NCBI GenBank assembly: GCA_030642865.1
Contig: DAOWMW010000074.1
Span: forward strand, 1-6,525
From: Desulfobacteraceae bacterium
GTDB taxonomy: Bacteria; Desulfobacterota; Desulfobacteria; Desulfobacterales; BuS5
DNA: 6,525 nucleotides
Direction of reading: 5' to 3'
Both the position numbers and the translations under genes were made by a program. Below are positions 1 to 5,392 of the stretch, one piece after another (position 1 is the first letter of the stretch; each line of letters begins with the position of its first letter). The notes under the pieces are model-generated. The model worked only from the letters and a program-made list of their open reading frames with translations. It did not search any database and had not been told where the DNA came from.

Positions 1-181
1 GGGCTCGATTACTTATTTCTTTAAAAGTCGAAGCAAGAATATCTAAATCATCACCAACGCTGATATGCCTTGATACCTCTACTCCAACCTCTTCAATTTT
101 TTGGGCGATATAAGCAGAGTTGCTGTCAACAAGGGAGCCTGAACGAATTTCATCTCCAGTTGCTAAAATTTCGGCTATCAT
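1..181 (-). CDS. cinA: CinA-like protein, N-terminal part (runs off the left edge)
   Basis: The first 60 codons of a minus-strand gene begin at an ATG at 181-179. A GGAG ribosome-binding site (191-194) lies nine bases upstream, which supports this start. The peptide opens MIAEILATGDEIRSG, followed by VDSNSAYIAQK and a VGDD segment. This is the opening strand-loop-helix of the MoaB/Mog (molybdopterin-binding-like) fold in the pattern typical of CinA: a TG(D/T)E loop, a D-x-N pair, then the I-A helix. CinA-family proteins are cytoplasmic. Known activities are ADP-ribose pyrophosphatase in this domain and, when a second domain is present, nicotinamide mononucleotide deamidase, part of pyridine nucleotide salvage. 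Whether that second domain exists here cannot be seen. MoeA and MogA share the fold, but the start of the protein at this motif fits CinA better. The spacer upstream carries a repeat element, so the promoter may lie in or beside it. Confidence 0.82.
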   Translation of the reverse strand, partial: MIAEILATGDEIRSGSLVDSNSAYIAQKIEEVGVEVSRHISVGDDLDILASTFKEISNRA

Positions 182-340
182 TATTTTATTCTCCTGCTTC
201 TGTTTTTTTAATTTAGGGTTCGCCCAAAAATAAGTTTGCAATTTTAAGTGCCGGGTGCGAAAATGAAAGAATATCAAAATACTTCTACGCTTTCGTAACG
301 CAGTCAGGCAGGATGTACCTTACTCTTAAAATGTAAAATT

Positions 341-402
341 ATTTGTAACTACTCAGATTATACCTGTTGCAGTACACTGCTAAGTAGTAAGTAGTTGCAA
401 AT
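341..402. repeat. Thirteen-base inverted repeat (stem-loop)
   Basis: Bases 341-353 (ATTTGTAACTACT) can pair with 390-402 (AGTAGTTGCAAAT) over 13 positions, with one T-G wobble. The 36-base loop contains the dispersed GCAACAGGTATAATCTG motif on the minus strand and a small GCAG/CTGC hairpin (369-380). It is nested in the right half of the 215-420 element. Confidence 0.5.
353..378 (-). repeat. Dispersed repeat motif, copy 1
   Basis: On the minus strand this 26-base stretch matches 5056-5081 of the plus strand at 24 of 26 positions. The central 17 bases, GCAACAGGTATAATCTG, are identical. A copy of most of the core is also found at 5228-5250. The motif contains TATAAT, which here faces the cinA start at 181, so it could serve as a -10 box. 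No good -35 box is placed 16-18 bases upstream, so a promoter is only a possibility. Confidence 0.6.
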
Positions 403-451
403 GATTTTTAAACGAGCCCTTAATGTTCCAGGAAAAATCAGGATTTTTTGT

Positions 452-1237
452 TCAAACGCGATTTAACAATTCATTGGCAAGATCTATATAGTCGCATGCT
501 CCGTAGCTGCTTTTTTTATAAAAAACCACCGGTTTTCCAACACTTGCGCTCTCTGCTATGGTTGTGTTAACCCTGATTGCCGTGTTAAAAATCAGAGACT
601 TATATCTTTCATCTGTTTTAAGGGTATTCAGGATCTTGTTACTGATTTTTGTTCGTTTGTCGAAAAAAGTAGGTATAATTCCTGTAACATCAAGATCCGG
701 ATTAATCTCTTCGTTAACCGCATCAATTGTATCGAAAAGTTCAGCAAGGGCATCATAGGCGTAAGGATGGGTCTGGCAGGGAACCAGGACCTCCTTTGCA
801 AAGGTAAAAACATTTACAGTGAGCAATGAAAGGCTGGGGGGTGTATCTATCAATATAAAGTCATATTTTCCGACTAGCTCTTCCAGCCCTTCTTTTAATT
901 TGTTTTCCCGGCCTTCTTCATCTACAATCTCAATCTCGATTCCGGCCAGGTCAACATGGGAAGGAATAAGATCAAGACCCCGCCATGCTGTTTGAACAAC
1001 TGCATCATGCCCTGAATTAGCTTCAGGATCATTAATAATATCACAAAGAGTGATCATCCCCTCTTCCACATCCACACCAAGCCCTTTTGTGGCATTGGCC
1101 TGGGGATCTGTATCAACAACTAGAACCGATTTTCCCTGGCGAGAGAGAGCTGCTCCAAGATTTATCACAGTGGTTGATTTGCCGACGCCTCCTTTTTCAT
1201 TTGCTACGGCAATTTTTCTGGTTTTTACTAATCCCAT
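452..1237 (-). CDS. parA: ParA/Soj-family ATPase without an adjacent ParB
   Basis: A complete 261-residue protein of the MinD/ParA class of P-loop ATPases. These form ATP-dependent dimers on DNA and position chromosomes, plasmids or protein complexes. The deviant Walker A box KGGVGKST is at residues 15-22, with the signature lysine at 15. The A' motif VVDTDPQAN is at 40-48, and the Walker B box FILIDTPPS is at 127-135. The C-terminal ESASVGKPVVFY segment is also typical of ParA. There is no long N-terminal extension with a DNA-binding domain, so it resembles chromosomal Soj rather than the larger P1-type plasmid ParA. The ATG at 1237-1235 has an AAGGAG site eight bases upstream. No ParB gene or parS-like site was recognised nearby. 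The gene lies 134 bp downstream of the dynamin-like gene on the same strand. It could therefore serve that protein or another cargo instead of chromosome segregation. Confidence 0.93.
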   Translation of the reverse strand: MGLVKTRKIAVANEKGGVGKSTTVINLGAALSRQGKSVLVVDTDPQANATKGLGVDVEEGMITLCDIINDPEANSGHDAVVQTAWRGLDLIPSHVDLAGIEIEIVDEEGRENKLKEGLEELVGKYDFILIDTPPSLSLLTVNVFTFAKEVLVPCQTHPYAYDALAELFDTIDAVNEEINPDLDVTGIIPTFFDKRTKISNKILNTLKTDERYKSLIFNTAIRVNTTIAESASVGKPVVFYKKSSYGACDYIDLANELLNRV

Positions 1238-1371
1238 TTTGCTTTCTCCTTATACGAAATCACTGCCTGTAAACCTGGGAGCTATAGATTGTCAGAGAAT
1301 AACCCTATTTTAAAAATGGGAGGAAGGTACTAATAGCTAACCGCACAGGTCAAAATTATTTATGTAATGAT

Positions 1372-3633
1372 CTATAATTCAATTTTTTTCATTTCTTTCT
1401 TAATAGTCTCTATTCTTTTACTGATTTCGGAGTAGACTCCCTCCATTTCCTTTAGAGCTTCAGATGCCTGCTTTTTATCAATCTGTTTTGTTCCAATGAG
1501 CTTGGCCATGGTTGAAAAACTTGCTGAATTATGGGAAAAACGATTTTGAAGATCTTCGTAAAGCGAGCTTGAAACAGCGTCTATTAACTTAAAAAGATAT
1601 TGGAATTTTAAGTTTTCCCGGTAATTTTTAAAATGAAAAAAAATTGTTTTTTCAGTTTCACGCTTTATACGTTTTAAAGAATCTTTTAAAGTTAAAAGCT
1701 CTTCTTCTTTTTCATTTTCAAGGGGTTTTTTAAATATTTGTTTAATAAACCTGGCAACAGTATAAAAGCCAAACCTGATTACTGCTTCGGTTTTGATCCT
1801 GGCAGAGTAATTAATAGTGGCGGCCACAGAGGGAATAGTCAGACCTGTTATTCTTTTTATGGAATCAATATCAAAAAAATCATATCGCTGTTCAATTTCC
1901 AGAGCCCCGGTTATTCCTGAAGCGGCTATGACAGCATTGTACTCTTCAAGGGCACCTTGCACCATGTCTTCAAAAGGCTCGGCTATGGATTCGAATTTTT
2001 TTTTAATGCTATCTTCCCGATTTTTTATGAGCATAATTACTTCAGGATTAATTTTTTCAGCAATAAAAATATCGAGCCTCTGCTTGAATTCCTGGAACAC
2101 AAGATATATTGTACTGGAAAAACCGGATGCCTGAAAATTCTCCTTGTAATCACCATAAGATACATTATACTCCCTGATAAAATCAATCACACTTTTCGGG
2201 GCATCACCGTAGCGTGAAGCAAAAAAATTATCGACCTCTTTTTTTTGCTCCAGCTTCATTTTTTGAACAGCACCATCAAGGGTGTTTTTGATCATATCCA
2301 TGATTCTGTTCATTCTTTCCTGGTGGCGAACTATTTTTTTAATAATTTTTCTGGTGCCATGGGCATCCTTATTAAGTATTTCATCATTTACAGCTATCCA
2401 GTTGCCAATACCGGAAGATACAATGTTGATTCGTTCAAGGTGGTTTTTGAAAAGGAGGCGGCAGCGATCCTTTGATATTTTATTGTTAAAAGATAGTCTA
2501 AAAGCATCCGTCTCCTGCTCTGAAAACTTGCAGAGTTCTGTTTCATTTTTCCATTGAGAAAATTTTATTTGATCTTTTTTATTTAAATTGCTCCCATTTT
2601 CACCTCTGGAAGAAGATTGTTTAAACAGATTAAAAAGTGCTGAAAAAGAATAAACCTCAGGGCATGTTGTTAATAAAGAAAGATCCTGCTTTACAGAACT
2701 TATCAGGGCGCCAAGATCATCCAGTGATTCATGCTCATTAAAATCGCAGTTTACCACAAAAATAATGTTTTCCATAATCCCCATTTTTTTTATCATCGAC
2801 AGGAATTTTATGTCGGCCTGTCTTACCCCGGTACGGCTGCTGATAACATAAATAATAAAGTGGGTCACAAAAAGGTAATCCTGGATCATGGCAAGATGAA
2901 GGGGATTGGGAGAATCGCTCCCCTGGCAGTCTGCTATTTCAATATTTTCATCGAATATACTGGAATCTATTTCCAGGTGGATATCTCTTAAATAAACAGA
3001 TAAAGAGTCGTCACTTACGAAAAGTTTATGCTCAGGGAAAGATTTTTCATCATAGCAGGCTGTGGCAATATCGTCAGAGATTATATCCTTAACCCTGTCA
3101 TAGCCTTTAAGGTATGAAGATAAAAGAATAGAATGAATATTCCGGATACCATCTGTAAAAATCATATCTGCATCCAGATCACTTAATGCCGACTCAAGCT
3201 CAGCTCTCTCCTGACTGTTTCTTATGTCAAAGCTTTCAGCCTTTGCCTGCAGGTTTAAGTGGGGAAACATGATTAAGGCCTGTCTTATCTCTCCGTTTAC
3301 TTCCCCATATGATTTAAAGGTCAGATCCGCTTTTAGCATATCCCCTGCACGAATTTTTGTTACAAAAGAAGTAACAATCCCTGCGCCTCTTTTTAAAAAA
3401 TCACCATTGAATATTGAATTTACAAATGTACTTTTCCCTGATTTTATGGAACCAACCACTGCCACACGGATCAGATCATCAGACAACTGCTTATTAATTT
3501 TGGCACATGTCTTTTCCCACCCTGAAAAGGTGCTGGCATCCTGTTCTTTGAGTATTGTAATTTTTGAAAATAATGATAATATATCTTTGCTGACTTTAAG
3601 GAGATCTTCTTTAAATTTTTTATATATTTCCAT
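1372..3633 (-). CDS. Bacterial dynamin-like large GTPase
   Basis: A protein of about 753 residues from the ATG at 3633. The frame is open to a GTG at 3675, giving 767 residues. The ATG is preferred because a GGA lies about six bases upstream and the likely promoter leaves only about ten leader bases before the GTG. Numbering from the ATG, the GTPase domain has the P-loop GSIKSGKST at 61-69 and a switch I threonine in GIVTSFVTK near 88. The G3 position reads DCQG (235-238, in place of DxPG), the G4 position reads NCDF (295-298, in place of T/NKxD), and SFSALF follows near 329. After it comes a long helical region. A moderately hydrophobic stretch at about 597-634 could be a membrane-contact segment, and the tail (about 636-753) is charged and probably coiled-coil. 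This order matches bacterial dynamin-like proteins, which oligomerise on membranes and remodel them using GTP. There is no signal peptide. Its specific role is unknown. Confidence 0.85.
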   Translation of the reverse strand: MEIYKKFKEDLLKVSKDILSLFSKITILKEQDASTFSGWEKTCAKINKQLSDDLIRVAVVGSIKSGKSTFVNSIFNGDFLKRGAGIVTSFVTKIRAGDMLKADLTFKSYGEVNGEIRQALIMFPHLNLQAKAESFDIRNSQERAELESALSDLDADMIFTDGIRNIHSILLSSYLKGYDRVKDIISDDIATACYDEKSFPEHKLFVSDDSLSVYLRDIHLEIDSSIFDENIEIADCQGSDSPNPLHLAMIQDYLFVTHFIIYVISSRTGVRQADIKFLSMIKKMGIMENIIFVVNCDFNEHESLDDLGALISSVKQDLSLLTTCPEVYSFSALFNLFKQSSSRGENGSNLNKKDQIKFSQWKNETELCKFSEQETDAFRLSFNNKISKDRCRLLFKNHLERINIVSSGIGNWIAVNDEILNKDAHGTRKIIKKIVRHQERMNRIMDMIKNTLDGAVQKMKLEQKKEVDNFFASRYGDAPKSVIDFIREYNVSYGDYKENFQASGFSSTIYLVFQEFKQRLDIFIAEKINPEVIMLIKNREDSIKKKFESIAEPFEDMVQGALEEYNAVIAASGITGALEIEQRYDFFDIDSIKRITGLTIPSVAATINYSARIKTEAVIRFGFYTVARFIKQIFKKPLENEKEEELLTLKDSLKRIKRETEKTIFFHFKNYRENLKFQYLFKLIDAVSSSLYEDLQNRFSHNSASFSTMAKLIGTKQIDKKQASEALKEMEGVYSEISKRIETIKKEMKKIEL

Positions 3634-3692
3634 ACCTGATCCAATACCGTTTATATATTTTTTTGTGATTAACACCCTATGAGATATTCTTT

Positions 3693-3721
3693 TAAATACA
3701 AAATGTTAGAGCAATTGTCAA
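3693..3721 (-). promoter_or_regulatory. Candidate sigma-70 promoter of the dynamin-like gene
   Basis: A perfect TTGACA -35 box (3721-3716, minus strand) is followed by a 17-base spacer and TATTTA (3698-3693) as a poor -10 box. Transcription would begin near 3686. That leaves a leader of about 52 bases before the ATG at 3633, but only about ten before the alternative GTG at 3675. The weak -10 box suggests low activity or a need for an activator. Confidence 0.4.
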
Positions 3722-3729
3722 AATGATTT

Positions 3730-3805
3730 AATAAATCTGGATTATGATAATAATTTCTGGCCTTTTCTTTGTATGGGTTGATTCAATTTTTTTACCAGAT
3801 TTATT
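3730..3805. repeat. Inverted repeat upstream of the dynamin-like gene promoter
   Basis: AATAAATCTGG (3730-3740) and CCAGATTTATT (3795-3805) are perfect 11-base inverted copies separated by 54 bases. The inner arm ends nine bases upstream of the -35 box. The arms could be binding half-sites for a regulator, or a weak terminator facing the plus strand because a T-run follows at 3804-3810. Nothing here decides between these. Confidence 0.4.
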
Positions 3806-3840
3806 TTTTTGAGATCAGTGGTGGGAAATATTGCGGTGGC

Positions 3841-3863
3841 TTAGGATTGGGGATGAAATAAAT
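3841..3863. repeat. Repeat-end copy (TTAGGATTGGGG family)
   Basis: Bases 3843-3863 are the exact reverse complement of 4228-4248, 21 of 21, and so match one end of the 4051-4250 element. The copy is in the same orientation as the left end of that element (TTAGGAT at 4051). It may be the end of a second element lying against the first, or of a composite spanning 3841-4250. Confidence 0.6.
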
Positions 3864-3884
3864 CTATCCAGTCCTGCATATTAT

Positions 3885-3977
3885 CCCCATTGAATTTATC
3901 CTGCACAGTCCAATAAATTAATTTGCTGGAGATTTTCCGCTGACGCTGCAAAATGCAGGTAAATTCAAAGGATGGGG
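3885..3977. repeat. Long bulged stem-loop
   Basis: Three paired blocks form one stem of 20 base pairs. CCCCAT (3885-3890) pairs with ATGGGG (3972-3977), TGAATTTA (3891-3898) with TAAATTCA (3960-3967), and CCTGCA (3900-3905) with TGCAGG (3954-3959). There is one four-base bulge (3968-3971) and one single-base bulge (3899). It is part of the palindromic block between the two TTAGGAT end copies and has no coding content. Confidence 0.5.
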
Positions 3978-3984
3978 TGAGGTT

Positions 3985-4012
3985 CAGGCAGGTGATTGAA
4001 GCCACCTGCCTG
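3985..4012. repeat. Perfect ten-base stem-loop
   Basis: CAGGCAGGTG (3985-3994) and CACCTGCCTG (4003-4012) pair perfectly around an eight-base loop. A run of seven Ts follows at 4019-4025 on the plus strand, six bases after the stem, which resembles an intrinsic terminator. No plus-strand gene lies upstream, so it is more likely part of the repeat block. Confidence 0.55.
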
Positions 4013-4031
4013 GGATTGTTTTTTTGGTCGC

Positions 4032-4047
4032 GCGGGATCAATCCCGC
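4032..4047. repeat. GC-rich palindrome GCGGGAT/ATCCCGC
   Basis: GCGGGAT (4032-4038) and ATCCCGC (4041-4047) are perfect seven-base inverted copies with two bases between. It lies directly beside the left end of the 4051-4250 element and is probably part of the same repeat-derived block. Confidence 0.5.
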
Positions 4048-4050
4048 TGG

Positions 4051-4250
4051 TTAGGATCGTGAATTTTATAAATTACCCAAAATTACTTGTTCTTGTGCCC
4101 GTCTTCCGTGTTGCATCAATGGCCAAAATTGCGTAGGGGCATCCCCCTGTGGGTGCCCAAAATGCTCCGAGTATGCAACCATTGATGCGCCTTGAAGACG
4201 ACCACAAGCCCGGCGCAATTATGGGTAATTTATTTCATCCCCAATCCTTA
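4051..4250. mobile_element. Palindromic MITE-like element of about 200 bp
   Basis: The left end begins TTAGGAT (4051-4057) and the right end finishes ATCCTTA (4244-4250). The outer 28 bases of each end agree at about 21 positions when one is reversed, including a shared AATTACCC/GGGTAATT. Inside that, a 52-base arm (4071-4122) pairs imperfectly with 4179-4230. Both share GCATCAATGG, GTCTTC and CTTGTG blocks in order. The whole sequence can therefore fold into one long hairpin with a smaller hairpin at its tip. It encodes nothing. The last three bases are the stop codon of the enoyl-CoA hydratase gene. No clear target duplication was found. It is probably a non-autonomous element or a REP-like palindrome. 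A long stem could also protect or end the upstream transcript. Confidence 0.55.
4137..4158. repeat. GC-rich tip hairpin of the palindromic element
   Basis: GGGCA (4137-4141) pairs with TGCCC (4154-4158), and CCC (4143-4145) with GGG (4151-4153), leaving a one-base bulge (4142) and a five-base loop. The preceding GTAGGGGC resembles G-run/C-run intergenic palindromes seen in many environmental bacteria. That resemblance is from memory and not from a search. Confidence 0.5.
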
Positions 4251-5012
4251 CATTCTTTTAAAGGTTGGTTTTCTTTTTTCCCGAAACGCTGTAATTCCTT
4301 CTTTTGCATCATCTGTTTTAAAGAGGAGTCCAACGCTTTCATAAGCATACTCCAGCTCTTCTCCATGCATTTTTCTGTTGATTGATGACTTTATGAGCTC
4401 CACAGCAAAAGGGGCTTTTGAAATAATTTTTTGCGCCATTCCCATGGCAGAATCAAGGAGCTGATCATGGGGAACCACCTTGCTCACAAGACCTATTTTC
4501 AGTGCTTCCTCTGCAGAGATCGGTTCACAGGTCATTGCCATTTCTTTTGCTTTTGCCCTTCCTATTATCTCAGGGAGCCTGAGAATTGCAAATCCTGGAA
4601 CCAGGCCTATGTTTGCTTCGGGCACACCGAATTTTGCTTTTTCGGAAGCAATAATAATATCGCAGGAAATAGCAAGCTCCAGCCCTCCGCCAAGGGTCAG
4701 GCCGTTAACTGCGGCAATAACAGGTTTAGGGGTTTTTTCCATCATTCCCAAAAAATCAATAATATCCCGTACAAATTTTTTAACGCTGGCTGTATCAAAC
4801 TTAAACCCGCTGATATCACCCCCGGCACAAAAAGCCTTTTCTTTACCTGTTACAATAAGTGCCCTTACTTCATCATCCCTGCATGCTTCAGCGCAGGCAG
4901 TCCTCAGGTCGGCACGTATCTGATCACTTAAGGCATTCATCCGTTTAAGATAATTCATTGTTAAAATTGCAACACCATCTTTTTTTTCATACTCAACAAC
5001 TTTTAAATCCAT
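4248..5012 (-). CDS. Enoyl-CoA hydratase/isomerase (crotonase family)
   Basis: A complete 254-residue protein of normal crotonase length. Family members act on acyl-CoA thioesters in the cytoplasm, classically adding water to the double bond of 2-enoyl-CoA. The first oxyanion-hole segment FCAGGD is at 61-66 and the second, GLTLGGGLELA, at 104-114. Both glutamates used by true hydratases appear present, Glu112 in LELA and Glu132 in FGVPE. The segment after GLVPG reads FAILRL where many hydratases have a GGTQRL-type loop, so the exact substrate is uncertain. The C-terminus (DAKEGITAFREKRKPTFK) is typical. The ATG at 5012-5010 has an AAGGAG site seven bases upstream. The stop codon is the terminal TAA of a palindromic repeat. 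A partner acyl-CoA synthetase lies upstream, but the 424-bp spacer argues for separate transcription. Isomerase or dehydratase variants of the family cannot be excluded. Confidence 0.93.
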   Translation of the reverse strand: MDLKVVEYEKKDGVAILTMNYLKRMNALSDQIRADLRTACAEACRDDEVRALIVTGKEKAFCAGGDISGFKFDTASVKKFVRDIIDFLGMMEKTPKPVIAAVNGLTLGGGLELAISCDIIIASEKAKFGVPEANIGLVPGFAILRLPEIIGRAKAKEMAMTCEPISAEEALKIGLVSKVVPHDQLLDSAMGMAQKIISKAPFAVELIKSSINRKMHGEELEYAYESVGLLFKTDDAKEGITAFREKRKPTFKRM

Positions 5013-5045
5013 TTATAGTCTCCTTTAATAATAATTGATTCAACT

Positions 5046-5060
5046 ACGCTGATTCAGCGT
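5046..5060. repeat. Fifteen-base perfect palindrome, possible operator
   Basis: ACGCTGA and TCAGCGT (5046-5052 and 5054-5060) are exact inverted copies around one T. It sits about 35-50 bases upstream of the hydratase start codon, where a repressor site would be plausible. It also overlaps the edge of the dispersed repeat motif, so it may simply be part of that repeat. Confidence 0.4.
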
Positions 5061-5081
5061 ATTGCAACAGGTATAATCTGA
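5056..5081 (+). repeat. Dispersed repeat motif, copy 2
   Basis: It matches 353-378 (minus strand) at 24 of 26 positions, with the 17-base core GCAACAGGTATAATCTG identical. Here the TATAAT faces the plus strand, where no gene follows, so a promoter role for this copy is unlikely. It forms the left outer end of the 5065-5250 palindrome. Confidence 0.65.
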
Positions 5082-5250
5082 TTAAAATTTTGAAATTGTT
5101 TAAACGTGTTAGAGAGCGTTAAAAAAGAACCCATCAGGACTGAACCTGATTATATCACTCCCTGACGTACCATTATATTTGCAGAAGGTTCTTTTTTTAC
5201 GACCTCTTATACGTGAGTTTTTCAATGTTTTAATCAGATTATACCTGTTG
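5065..5250. repeat. Large palindromic element with perfect 23-base ends
   Basis: Bases 5065-5087 and 5228-5250 are perfect inverted copies over 23 positions. A second perfect pair is nested inside: AAAAAAGAACC (5121-5131) with GGTTCTTTTTT (5187-5197). Between these pairs the arms still match in patches (ACG, CTCT, ACGT), so the arms are about 65 bases each. A small hairpin ATCAGG/CCTGAT (5133-5150) lies in the centre. No protein is encoded. Size and symmetry fit a MITE-like or REP-like element, and the outer core is shared with 353-378. Confidence 0.6.
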
Positions 5251-5271
5251 TTGTAAATATTGGCTGAATAG

Positions 5272-5292
5272 TTACATTGATTTTTAATGTAA
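5272..5292. repeat. Small stem-loop TTACATT/AATGTAA
   Basis: A perfect seven-base stem (5272-5278 with 5286-5292) surrounds a seven-base loop. It is AT-rich and so may be chance. It sits just outside the right arm of the large palindrome. Confidence 0.3.
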
Positions 5293-5339
5293 TTTCGTGG
5301 CAAACTGTGGCATTACGTTATAATGTAGTGATATTTTTT

Positions 5340-5388
5340 AAAAAACTGACGGCTTATAGTCGAGTTCAATGACTTCATGCCAGTTTTT
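5340..5388 (-). terminator. Weak candidate terminator after the acyl-CoA synthetase gene
   Basis: CAGTTTTT (5381-5388) and AAAAACTG (5341-5348) pair over eight bases. Read on the minus strand, the second arm ends in a run of six Ts (5345-5340). It lies about 50-100 bases past the synthetase stop codon, in the right orientation. The loop is about 32 bases and the stem has little G and C, so this is a weak example. Confidence 0.25.
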
Positions 5389-5392
5389 ATTT

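Larger units (their letters stand above)
215..420. repeat. Possible MITE-like element with imperfect terminal inverted repeats
   Basis: This fills most of the 270-bp gap between parA and cinA. The left end (215-241) and the reverse complement of the right end (395-420) align with one gap. Both have AGGG, then TCG, then AAAAAT, then TTTGCAA, giving roughly 21 matches in 27 positions. No open reading frame of note lies inside, and no transposase is encoded. The flanks (TTTAGGG on the left, CCCTTAA on the right) hint at a TA-type target duplication, but this is too short to be sure. It may instead be a structured 3' region of parA or a leader of cinA. The size of about 206 bp and the paired ends fit a non-autonomous mobile element. 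Confidence 0.4.
3676..4247. other. Gene-free spacer rich in inverted repeats
   Basis: This 572-bp stretch between the enoyl-CoA hydratase and dynamin-like genes has no convincing gene on either strand. A 66-codon minus-strand frame (3841-4041) lies wholly within palindromes and has no family features. From the dynamin side it holds the candidate promoter, an 11-base inverted repeat (3730-3805), a repeat-end copy (3841-3863), three stem-loops (3885-4047) and a palindromic element (4051-4250). The part from about 4090 to 4220 looks richer in G and C than its surroundings, which suggests an inserted sequence. Confidence 0.7.

Noticed and set aside
433..448. AAAAATC/GATTTTT palindrome just after parA as a terminator
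   Set aside because: There are only two bases between the arms, almost no G or C and no separate T-run, so it is too weak to call.
1238..1371. Promoter for parA in the 134-bp gap
   Set aside because: A TTGACC occurs on the minus strand, but no acceptable -10 box lies at 16-18 bases. parA may be read through from the dynamin-like gene.
3224..3682. Plus-strand open frame of 152 codons
   Set aside because: It is entirely antisense to the dynamin-like gene, whose GTPase motifs establish the true strand.
3985..4025. Plus-strand intrinsic terminator (ten-pair stem and seven Ts)
   Set aside because: The shape is fair, but the T-run starts six bases after the stem and no plus-strand gene precedes it. 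It is kept as a stem-loop only.
3841..4041. Minus-strand open frame of 66 codons
   Set aside because: Its sequence is formed by adjacent inverted repeats, including a repeat end, and shows no protein-family features.
3841..4250. CRISPR array or tandem repeat array
   Set aside because: The repeats are inverted and irregularly spaced with no uniform spacers, and no cas gene is present.
4149..4385. Plus-strand open frame of 78 codons
   Set aside because: It runs from the palindromic element into the antisense strand of the hydratase gene, so it is a shadow frame.
4431..4931. Plus-strand open frame of 166 codons
   Set aside because: It is antisense to the well-supported crotonase gene and has low-complexity, non-family composition.
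5109..5303. Minus-strand open frame of 64 codons
   Set aside because: It lies largely inside the 5065-5250 palindrome, has no recognisable family pattern and no clear ribosome-binding site. It is most likely a chance frame.
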